From Ideonella oryzae (GTDB lineage: Bacteria > Pseudomonadota > Gammaproteobacteria > Burkholderiales > Burkholderiaceae_C): a stretch of 64,000 nucleotides of DNA. The position numbers were made by a program, and so were the translations under genes. Below are positions 36,349-43,400 of this stretch, piece by piece. The notes beneath the pieces were generated by a model. The model did no database searches. It worked only from the letters and a program-made list of their open reading frames with translations, and was not told the origin of the DNA. Each line of letters begins with the position of its first letter. Position 1 is the first letter of the stretch. The stretch covers positions 1-64,000 of the forward strand of contig NZ_JAMXMC010000002.1 in NCBI RefSeq assembly GCF_024055665.1. Reading direction: 5' to 3'.

Positions 36349-37449
36349 TCAGCGGCTGCGGAAGGCCGGGTGCCAGAAGTTCACCCGGCGCTCCAGCGCC
36401 GACAGCAGGGCGTACAGCACCGAGCCGGTGAGGGAGGCCAGCACGATGGCGGCCCAGACCAGGGGCATGTTCATGCGGGCGGCCTCGGTCGAGATCCGAA
36501 AGCCCAGGCCGGCCGTGGGCGAGCCGAAGAACTCGGCTACGATGGCGCCGATCAGGGCCAGCGTGGCATTGACCTTGAGCGCGCCGAAGATGTGCGGCAG
36601 CGCGGTGGGCAGGCGCAGCCACAGCAGCGTGCGGCGGTAGCCGGCGGCGTAGCTGTGCATCAGTTCGCGCTCCAGCTTGCCGGCGGCGTCCAGCCCGGCC
36701 AGGGTGTTGATCAGCGCCGGGAAGAAGGTCATCAGCACGATCACCGCCGCCTTGGACGGCCAGTCGAAGCCGAACCACATCACCGCGATCGGTGCCACGC
36801 CCACCAGGGGCACGGTGCTGGTCAGGGCGGCCACCGGCTGCAGGCCACGCTGCAGAAAGGGCGCGCGGTCGATGGCGATGCCGGTCAGCACGCCCAGGCC
36901 GTTGCCCAGCAGATAGCCGATCAGCACCGACTTCAGCACGGTCTGCACGAAGTCGCCGCCCAGCGTGGCGGTGTTGTCCCACAGGGCCTGCACGATCAGC
37001 GAGGGCGCGGGCAGCAGCACCCGGGGCACTTCGAAGACGGTGACGCCCAGCTCCCAGACGTACAGCAGCCACAGGCCGAACAGGCCGGCGGTGGCCGGGC
37101 CGCTCCAGCGGCTGTCGGGCTGCTCGGCCAGCTGGCGCACGCTGCACTGGGCCAGGGCCAGGATGGCCAGCAGGCGCAGCCCGTCGCCGCCCTGCAGCGG
37201 GGTGGGCAGGGCCAGGAAGAGGGCGACGGCCGCTGCGGCGATCAGGCCCAGGGACAGGGCGCTGCGGCCCGGGCCGACGGCCGGGCGCAGCGCGGCCAGC
37301 GCCGCCAGCAGCAGCAGGGCGTCGGCCAGCGGGCGCAGCTGGCCCTGGCTGGGGGCCAGCACCGTCAGGGCCAGGGCCAGCACGGCGGCCAGCGAGCCGG
37401 GGCGGCGGAGCCCGGCGGGCGACGGGGTGGACAGGTTCAGGGTGTTCAT
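36349..37449 (-). CDS. ABC transporter permease, SsuC-like, with extra N-terminal spans
   Basis: The permease has 366 residues. The C-terminal 240 form a BPD_transp_1 domain, with ERELMHSYAAGYRRTLLWLRLPTALPHIFGALKVN as the coupling loop. The first 120 add three or four hydrophobic segments (LAAVLALALTVLAPS, ALLLLAALAAL, LGLIAAAAVALFLAL) not seen in typical SsuC proteins. The ATG overlaps the stop of the preceding permease (ATGA), so the pair is coupled. This is the second of two permeases in the operon. Confidence 0.87.
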   Translation of the reverse strand: MNTLNLSTPSPAGLRRPGSLAAVLALALTVLAPSQGQLRPLADALLLLAALAALRPAVGPGRSALSLGLIAAAAVALFLALPTPLQGGDGLRLLAILALAQCSVRQLAEQPDSRWSGPATAGLFGLWLLYVWELGVTVFEVPRVLLPAPSLIVQALWDNTATLGGDFVQTVLKSVLIGYLLGNGLGVLTGIAIDRAPFLQRGLQPVAALTSTVPLVGVAPIAVMWFGFDWPSKAAVIVLMTFFPALINTLAGLDAAGKLERELMHSYAAGYRRTLLWLRLPTALPHIFGALKVNATLALIGAIVAEFFGSPTAGLGFRISTEAARMNMPLVWAAIVLASLTGSVLYALLSALERRVNFWHPAFRSR

Positions 37450-38342
37450 GCGCCGCTCCGCGACGGGGCCGGCCGCATGCGGCGCAGCACGGCCTTTTCC
37501 AGCAGGGTGATGGCGCCGGTCAGCACCAGGCCCAGCACCGAGGCCATCACCAGCGCCGACCAGATGGCCACCGTGTTGCCGTAGTAGGAGCTGGTCAGCA
37601 GGCGCGCGCCCAGGCCGGCCTGGGCGCCGGTAGGCAGTTCGGCCACGATGGCGCCGACCAGGCCGGCCGCCATCGAGACCCGCAGTGCCGGAAAGAGGAA
37701 GGGGAGGGAGGCGGGCAGGCGCAGCATCCAGAAGGTGTGGGCCCGGCTGGCGGCGTAGGTGTGCATCAGTTCCAGCTCCAGGCGCTGCGGCGCGCGCAGG
37801 CCCTGCACCATGGCCACCGTCACCGGGAAGAAGCAGAGGTAGGTGGCGATGACGACCTTGGGCATCAGGCCCTCGAAGCCCAGGCTGCCCAGGATGACCA
37901 TGACGATGGGGGCGATGGCCAGCACCGGGATGGTCTGCGAGGCCACCACCCAGGGCAGCAGGGCCCGCTCCAGCGTGCGGGAGTGGACGATGGCGGCAGC
38001 CAGGACCATGCCCAGCAGGGCGCCCGCCACGAAACCGATCAGGGTCGCTTCGCCCGTCACACCGGTGTGCAGCCACAGGCTGCGCGGCGAGTCGATCGGC
38101 CAGTCCACCAGGCCGGACCAGAGGTCGGCCGCGATCTGATGCGGCGCGGGCAGCACCGGGCGCTGCATGGCCAGCGTGGCCCGCACCAGGTCTTGCCAGG
38201 TCCAGGCGCCCTGGGGGGGCAGCACCCGTTCGATGGTGCCGGGGGCATTCAGACCGATGGTGGCGGCGTACCAGAGCAGCAGGATCACCCCGCCCACCAC
38301 CGTCACCGGCAGCACCCGGCGGCGCAGGGTGTCAATGATCAT
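37446..38342 (-). CDS. ABC transporter permease, SsuC-like
   Basis: This inner-membrane permease has 298 residues. After an N-terminal span (VLPVTVVGGVILLLWYAATIGL) it has a long periplasmic loop and then the BPD_transp_1 region, with the coupling loop ELMHTYAASRAHTFWMLRLPASLPFLFPALRVS. It overlaps the ATPase gene by 11 nt and the following permease by 4 nt, so all three are translated as a block. The two permeases probably form a heterodimer. Confidence 0.88.
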   Translation of the reverse strand: MIIDTLRRRVLPVTVVGGVILLLWYAATIGLNAPGTIERVLPPQGAWTWQDLVRATLAMQRPVLPAPHQIAADLWSGLVDWPIDSPRSLWLHTGVTGEATLIGFVAGALLGMVLAAAIVHSRTLERALLPWVVASQTIPVLAIAPIVMVILGSLGFEGLMPKVVIATYLCFFPVTVAMVQGLRAPQRLELELMHTYAASRAHTFWMLRLPASLPFLFPALRVSMAAGLVGAIVAELPTGAQAGLGARLLTSSYYGNTVAIWSALVMASVLGLVLTGAITLLEKAVLRRMRPAPSRSGA

Positions 38343-39162
38343 GGTGTCCGTCGGCCAGGGCTTCGCGCACCTCGTGGGCCAGCGCGGTGAATTCCGGGCT
38401 GTCGCGCAGGGCCAGCGTGCGCTCGGCCGGCAGCGGCGAGTCGATGATCTTCACGATGCGGCCGGGCCGCGGCGACATCACGACGATGCGGGTGGACAGG
38501 TACACCGCCTCGGCGATGGAGTGGGTGACGAAGACCACGGTGCGCTGCTCGCGCCGCCACAGGTCCTGCAGCTGCACGTTCAGGCTGTCGCGGGTGATCT
38601 CGTCGAGCGCGCCGAAGGGCTCGTCCATCATCAGCAGCCGGGGCTCGAAGCCCAGCGCCCGGGCGATGGACACGCGCTGCTGCATGCCGCCGGAGAGCTG
38701 CCAGGGGTACTTCTTCTCGAAGCCGGCCAGGCCCACCCGGGCCAGCTGCTCGCGGGCGATCTCCTCGCACTGGGCCGGCAGCCGCCCCTGGATCTGCAGC
38801 GGCAGCATCACATTGGCCAGCACGGTGCGCCAGGGGAACAGGGCTGGGGCCTGGAAGACATAGCCGTAGGAGCGCGCCATGCGGGCGTCCTGCGGGCTCA
38901 TGTCGTTGACCCACATCTCGCCCGAGGACAGCGGCTCCAGGTCGGCGATCACCCGCAGCAGGGTGGTCTTGCCGCAGCCCGAGGGGCCGATCAGGGAAAT
39001 GAACTCGCCCTGGCGGATGGTCAGGTCCACGTCCTGGAGGGCGTGCACCGGGGCGTCCGCGCCGGGGTAGATGACGCTGGCGCTCCGCACGCGGATGGCG
39101 TCACGGGGCGGGGCGGCCGGCGTGGAGACCGGCTCGGAGACGGGAAGAGGCTCGGCGATCAT
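38332..39162 (-). CDS. ABC transporter ATP-binding protein, SsuB/TauB-like
   Basis: The 276-residue ATPase is the first gene of the operon. Walker A GPSGCGKTTL, Q-loop YVFQAPALFPW, signature LSGGMQQRVSIARAL, Walker B LLMMDEPFGALD and H-loop THSIAEAVYL are intact and typical of the nitrate/sulfonate/taurine type. A RutR-type palindrome lies 25-40 nt upstream of its ATG. The start MIAEPLPVSEPVSTP adds a flexible leader of about 20 residues. Confidence 0.92.
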   Translation of the reverse strand: MIAEPLPVSEPVSTPAAPPRDAIRVRSASVIYPGADAPVHALQDVDLTIRQGEFISLIGPSGCGKTTLLRVIADLEPLSSGEMWVNDMSPQDARMARSYGYVFQAPALFPWRTVLANVMLPLQIQGRLPAQCEEIAREQLARVGLAGFEKKYPWQLSGGMQQRVSIARALGFEPRLLMMDEPFGALDEITRDSLNVQLQDLWRREQRTVVFVTHSIAEAVYLSTRIVVMSPRPGRIVKIIDSPLPAERTLALRDSPEFTALAHEVREALADGHHDH

Positions 39163-39186
39163 GCAACTGCGCTGGAGGTCCGGAAG

Positions 39187-39202
39187 CTGACCAATTGGCC
39201 AG
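39187..39202. promoter_or_regulatory. RutR-type operator upstream of the importer operon
   Basis: CTGACCAATTGGCCAG is a perfect 16-bp palindrome matching the RutR form T-TGACCA-NN-TGGTCA-A, with symmetrical changes at two positions per half. It lies just upstream of the importer ATPase gene. With the copy at 22121-22136 it links importer, RutR gene and pyrimidine reductase operon. Confidence 0.65.
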
Positions 39203-39278
39203 GTTTACCGTCTTCAAGCCAGTTCCGTGCCATGCCTGCGCCGCAGGGCCTTTCGCCTGCAGGGGCCTGAGCTGCACA

Positions 39279-39309
39279 GCGCTGAGGCGTTTTCCCCGCG
39301 GCTCAGCGC
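39279..39309. terminator. Hairpin after cysK
   Basis: GCGCTGAG (39279-39286) and CTCAGCGC (39302-39309) form an 8-bp stem with a 15-nt loop, downstream of the minus-strand cysK stop. No U-tract is visible, so it is a weak candidate terminator. Confidence 0.35.
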
Positions 39310-39356
39310 CGCTTTGGTGCGGGGGCGGGGGCGCCACCCCCTTTCCGATCAGGGGC

Positions 39357-40280
39357 TCAGCTGCCCGCCGGCAGGAAGCCGTCCACCGACAGGTAGCGTT
39401 CGCCGGTGTCGTAGTTGAAGCCCAGCACGCGGCTGCCGGCCGGCAGTTCGGCCAGCTTCTTGGCGATGGCGGCCAGCGTGGCACCGCTGGAGATGCCCAC
39501 CAGCAGGCCTTCCTCGCGGGCGCTGCGGCGGGCGTATTCCTTGGCGTCGTCGCCTTCGACCAGGATCACGCCGTCCAGCAGCTCGGTCTTCAGGTTCTTG
39601 GGCACGAAGCCGGCGCCGATGCCCTGGATGGGGTGGGGCGAGGGCTGGCCACCGCTGATGACCGGCGAGGCGGAGGGCTCCACCGCGAACACCTTGAGCT
39701 GCGGCCACTTCGCCTTCAGCACGCTGGCCACACCGGAGAGGTGACCGCCGGTGCCTACGCCGGTGATCACCGCATCCAGGCCCTCGGGAAAGTCGGCCAG
39801 GATTTCCTGCGCGGTGGTGCGCTGGTGCACCTCGATGTTGGCCGGGTTCTCGAACTGCTGGGGGATCCAGGCGCCGGGGGTGCTGGCGGCCAGTTCTTCG
39901 GCCCGGGCGATGGCGCCCTTCATGCCTTTTTCCTTGGGCGTCAGGTCGAAGCTGGCGCCATAGGCCAGCATCAGGCGGCGGCGCTCCAGGCTCATGCTCT
40001 CGGGCATCACCAGGATCAGCTTGTAGCCCTTGACGGCGGCCACCATGGCCAGGCCCACGCCGGTGTTGCCGGAGGTGGGCTCGATGATGGTGCCACCGGC
40101 CTTCAGCGCGCCGCTGGCCTCGGCCGCCTCGACCATCGCCAGCGCGATGCGGTCCTTGATCGAGCCGCCGGGGTTGCTGCGCTCGGACTTGATCCAGACC
40201 TGGGCATCGGGCCCGAACAGGCGGTTGATGCGGATGTGCGGCGTGTGGCCGATCGTGGCGAGAACGTTGTTGGCTTTCAT
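39357..40280 (-). CDS. cysK: Cysteine synthase A (O-acetylserine sulfhydrylase)
   Basis: This 307-residue PLP enzyme makes cysteine from O-acetylserine and sulfide. [10 protein letters not shown] contains the PLP lysine K42; [19 protein letters not shown] is the substrate loop, and [16 protein letters not shown] binds the phosphate. The C-terminal [13 protein letters not shown] and [14 protein letters not shown] are standard. The start follows the family N-terminus ([14 protein letters not shown]). It is a monocistronic minus-strand gene divergent from the RNase P RNA; no other cys genes are nearby. Confidence 0.96.
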   Translation of the reverse strand: MKANNVLATIGHTPHIRINRLFGPDAQVWIKSERSNPGGSIKDRIALAMVEAAEASGALKAGGTIIEPTSGNTGVGLAMVAAVKGYKLILVMPESMSLERRRLMLAYGASFDLTPKEKGMKGAIARAEELAASTPGAWIPQQFENPANIEVHQRTTAQEILADFPEGLDAVITGVGTGGHLSGVASVLKAKWPQLKVFAVEPSASPVISGGQPSPHPIQGIGAGFVPKNLKTELLDGVILVEGDDAKEYARRSAREEGLLVGISSGATLAAIAKKLAELPAGSRVLGFNYDTGERYLSVDGFLPAGS

Positions 40281-40426
40281 TCGTGTCTCCAGGGCCCGGG
40301 GCCCGATGAGGTGCGGACGATGATGCCCCAAGGCCTGCGCGCTGTCTCCCATGAGCTTCTGACTGCAAGTTATGTGGAGGGCCGCTCGGCTTCGGCGGTC
40401 TTTCCAAAGCATGGGACAATGACGGC

Positions 40427-40827
40427 GTGAAGCAGACCAGACCGCCGCTGGTGCAATCCGCAAGGCGGCGCGCAAGCGCCGGGCCGAAAGGCCGCACTGG
40501 AGGAAGGTCCGGACTGCACAGAGCAGCGTAGCGGGTAACGCCCGTCCACCGCGAGGTGCGGATCAGAGCCACAGAGACGAGTCGGCGACGGAAGGCGCAA
40601 GCCTTCTTGGGAGACGGCATGCCGCGCTCCGACGTCGCCGGGTGAAACGCGGCAATCTCTACGCGCAGCAACACCAAATAGGCCAGCTTTGACGCGGCTC
40701 GCTGAGCTGGCGGGTAGGTGGCATCGAGCCAGGGTGGCAACACCCCGGCCCAGAGGAATGGCGGTCACACCGTGGCGGCGCAAGCCGGCGCGGTGCACAG
40801 AATCCGGCCTATCGGTCTGCTTCACTC
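40427..40827 (+). ncRNA. rnpB: RNase P RNA (class A)
   Basis: The catalytic RNA that trims tRNA 5' ends is recognised from the P4/J region GAGGAAGGTCCGGACTGCAC (40499-40518), GGGTAACGCCCGTCC, ATCAGAGCCACAGAGACGAG and the 3' ACAGAATCCGGCCTATCGG. The outer P1 stem pairs GTGAAGCAGACC (40427-40438) with GGTCTGCTTCAC (40814-40825), which fixes both ends to within a few bases. Length is about 400 nt, normal for proteobacteria. It lies directly upstream of an efflux gene on the same strand and divergent from cysK. Its promoter should be just before the stem, where no convincing -35/-10 pair was identified by eye. Confidence 0.95.
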
Positions 40828-40867
40828 TTTTACCGATGACGATCCCGAGCCCGCGCCGGCCTGCCGA

Positions 40868-42109
40868 ATGAACCCGAACGCCTCCCAACTCTGGCCCGGC
40901 CGCCGCTGGACCCTGGCCCTGCTGCTGGCCACGCTCAGCATGATCGGGCCCTTCTCGATCGACACCTACATCCCGGCCTTCGCCGGCATCGCCCAGTCCC
41001 TGGGCGCCACGCCGGTGGAGATGCAGCAGACGTTGTCGGCCTACCTGCTGGCCTTCGCGCTGATGAACCTGTTCCACGGCGCGCTGGCCGACAGCTTCGG
41101 CCGCCGGCCGGTGGTGCTGGTGGGCATGACGGTGTTCGCGCTGGCCTCTCTGGGCTGCGCGCTGTCGCAGTCGATCGGTCAGCTGGTGCTGTTCCGGGCC
41201 CTGCAGGGCATGTCGGCCGGGGCCGGCATGGTGGTGTCGCGCGCCGTCATCCGGGACATGTTTCCGCCCCATGAAGCCCAGCGGGTGATGTCGCAGGTCA
41301 CGCTGTTCTTCGGCTTGGCGCCGGCCATCGCACCCATCATCGGCGGTCAGCTCTTCGTCTGGCTGGGCTGGCCCAGCATCTTCGGTCTGCTGGCGCTGAT
41401 CGGCCTGGGCCTGTCCCTGCTGATGGGCGCGCGCCTGCCGGAGACCCTGGACCCGGCCCAGCGCCAGCCCTTCAGCGTGGGGCACCTGATGCGCGGCTAC
41501 GTGCAGCTGGGCGGCAGTGCCCGCTTCATGGCCCTGTGCCTGGCTTCGGGCGTGCCCTTCAACGGCATGTTCCTCTACGTGCTGTCGGCCCCGGTGTTCC
41601 TGGGCGAACACATGCATCTGGCCCCCACCCAGTTCTTCTACCTGTTCCTGATGACCATCGGCGGCATCATGGCCGGTGCCTGGCTGTCGGGTCGCCTGGC
41701 CGGCCGCATCTCCCCGCACCAGCAGGTGCGCCATGGTTTCCAGGTGATGGCTGGCGTGGGCCTGCTCAACGTGCTGCTGAACGCTCTGCTGCCACTCAGC
41801 CCCTGGTGGGCCCTGCCCATCCTGGGCGTGTACTCGCTGGGCTGGGCGGTGATGGTGCCGGTGGTGACCCTGCTGGTGCTGGATCAGGCGCCGGAACGGC
41901 GGGGCATGGCCTCGTCGCTGCAAGCCTGCATCGGCAGCGTGGCCAACGCGCTGGTGGCCGGGGCCCTGGCGCCGCTGGTCATGCATTCGCTGATGGGCCT
42001 GGCCTGGGCCTCGCTGGGTCTCATGGCCATCGGCCTGCTGGCGTGGTGGTGGGTGCAGCCCCGGCTGCCGCATCCGGCCCCGGGAGCGGCCGGCCACCGC
42101 GCCGGCTGA
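40868..42109 (+). CDS. Bcr/CflA-family multidrug efflux transporter (MFS)
   Basis: The 413-residue drug:proton antiporter has twelve predicted spans. Signatures are MIGPFSIDTYIPAFAGIAQSLG in the first span, LADSFGRRPVVLVGM in loop 2-3, and FRALQGMSAGAGMVVSRAVIRDMF in the fourth span. The start is the ATG after the RNase P RNA; upstream in-frame starts would lie inside that RNA. The 40-nt gap suggests read-through from the rnpB promoter or a promoter inside the RNA gene. Substrates cannot be predicted. Confidence 0.9.
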   Translation: MNPNASQLWPGRRWTLALLLATLSMIGPFSIDTYIPAFAGIAQSLGATPVEMQQTLSAYLLAFALMNLFHGALADSFGRRPVVLVGMTVFALASLGCALSQSIGQLVLFRALQGMSAGAGMVVSRAVIRDMFPPHEAQRVMSQVTLFFGLAPAIAPIIGGQLFVWLGWPSIFGLLALIGLGLSLLMGARLPETLDPAQRQPFSVGHLMRGYVQLGGSARFMALCLASGVPFNGMFLYVLSAPVFLGEHMHLAPTQFFYLFLMTIGGIMAGAWLSGRLAGRISPHQQVRHGFQVMAGVGLLNVLLNALLPLSPWWALPILGVYSLGWAVMVPVVTLLVLDQAPERRGMASSLQACIGSVANALVAGALAPLVMHSLMGLAWASLGLMAIGLLAWWWVQPRLPHPAPGAAGHRAG

Positions 42110-42137
42110 CGCTCAAGCAGCGGGCGGACCGGCCGAT

Positions 42138-43196
42138 ATGCCGGTGATGAGCGCTTTCACCCACGCCTTCGCCTCCCGTCGGTCCCTGTCCGCCAGCGGC
42201 CTGCTGGCGCCGCTGGCATTCGCCACCGCGCTGTCCTGCCAGGCTGCGGGCACGCACGAGCCGGCTGCCGAGCAGGCCGTCCCGGCCTCGGCCGCCTCCG
42301 GCGCCGCACGCAAGCCCATGACCATGGACGATCTGCGGGAGCGCCTGGCCGAAAAGCTGGGCGCGGCCAAGGCGCCGGGCAGCCCCACGCCCTATGTGGT
42401 GCGGGTGGAGAACAAGACCGATGGCGAGGCCGCGACCCCGGCCCGCAAAACCAAGGCCAACGCCAAGGCGGCTGGCCGCAAGGACAGCGCGCCCGAGCCG
42501 GCCGGCCATGGTGAGCACCATCCGCCCCACTGGAGCTACGACGGTCCCGAGGGGCCCCTGGCCTGGGCCCGCCTGACGCCCGAGTACGCGCAGTGCGGCA
42601 GCGGCCACCGGCAAAGCCCGATCGACATCCGCGACGGCATTCCGGTGCAGTTGCCGCCCATCCAGTTCGACTACCGGCCCAGCGGCTTCAATGTGCTGGA
42701 CAACGGCCACACCATCCAGGTCAGCCCGGCGGCGGGCAACAGCATCACCGTCAATGGCCGCCGCTATGACCTGGTGCAGTTCCACTTCCACAAGCCGTCC
42801 GAGGAGCGCATCAACGGCCGCAGCTTCGACATGGTGATCCACCTGGTCCACAAGGACGCCGAGGGCCAGCTGGCGGTGGTGGCCGTGCTGCTGCAGCGGG
42901 GTGAGCCGCAGCCGCAGATCCAGTCCGTCTGGAATGCGCTGCCGCTGGAGCGTGGCAGCAGCCTGGCCTCGCCCGTGCCGATCGACCTGCCGGCCCTGTT
43001 GCCGCAGGACCCCCACTACCTGACCTACATGGGCTCGCTCACCACACCGCCCTGCAGCGAGGGCGTGCTGTGGCTGGTGATGAAGCAGCCGGTGACCCTG
43101 TCGCAAACGCAGATCGACATCTTCGCCCGTTTGTATCCCATGAATGCCAGGCCCGTGCAGGCGGCGGATGGGCGCCTGATCAAGGACGGACAGTGA
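42138..43196 (+). CDS. Alpha-class carbonic anhydrase with long linker (periplasmic)
   Basis: This 352-residue protein hydrates CO2. It has a signal peptide (about 1-37, SASGLLAPLAFATALSCQAAG), a low-complexity linker (about 40-125, rich in A, K, E, P), and an alpha-CA domain from residue 131. Zinc ligands are H216 and H218 in VQFHFHKPSEE and H235 in MVIHLVHKD. YMGSLTTPPCSEGVLWLV carries the substrate-pocket threonines. The linker is unusually long for the family and contains Lys-rich ARKTKANAKAAGRKD, perhaps a cell-wall or membrane contact. It follows the efflux gene after 28 nt but is unrelated in function. Confidence 0.93.
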   Translation: MPVMSAFTHAFASRRSLSASGLLAPLAFATALSCQAAGTHEPAAEQAVPASAASGAARKPMTMDDLRERLAEKLGAAKAPGSPTPYVVRVENKTDGEAATPARKTKANAKAAGRKDSAPEPAGHGEHHPPHWSYDGPEGPLAWARLTPEYAQCGSGHRQSPIDIRDGIPVQLPPIQFDYRPSGFNVLDNGHTIQVSPAAGNSITVNGRRYDLVQFHFHKPSEERINGRSFDMVIHLVHKDAEGQLAVVAVLLQRGEPQPQIQSVWNALPLERGSSLASPVPIDLPALLPQDPHYLTYMGSLTTPPCSEGVLWLVMKQPVTLSQTQIDIFARLYPMNARPVQAADGRLIKDGQ

Positions 43197-43400
43197 GGCC
43201 AGATGTCGGCAACGGGCCGGGAGATCGCCGCGTGTTTCACACGACGGTGATCTGACGCGCCGGATGGGCCATGCCCGGGCCGGCCCTGCCGTCAGCAGGG
43301 TGACACGGCCCGGTCATCCCGGGTCACGAAGCTGCGGAGCCTCACGCCGGGTGCTCCACGAGGGCCCCGAGCGATTCCAACCGCTCCAACCTTCAGCTTC
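43197..43400. other. Intergenic spacer with no clear structure
   Basis: Between the carbonic anhydrase and the secreted nuclease I see no gene, no strong hairpin with a U-tract and no recognisable operator. It should contain the nuclease promoter. Confidence 0.4.
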
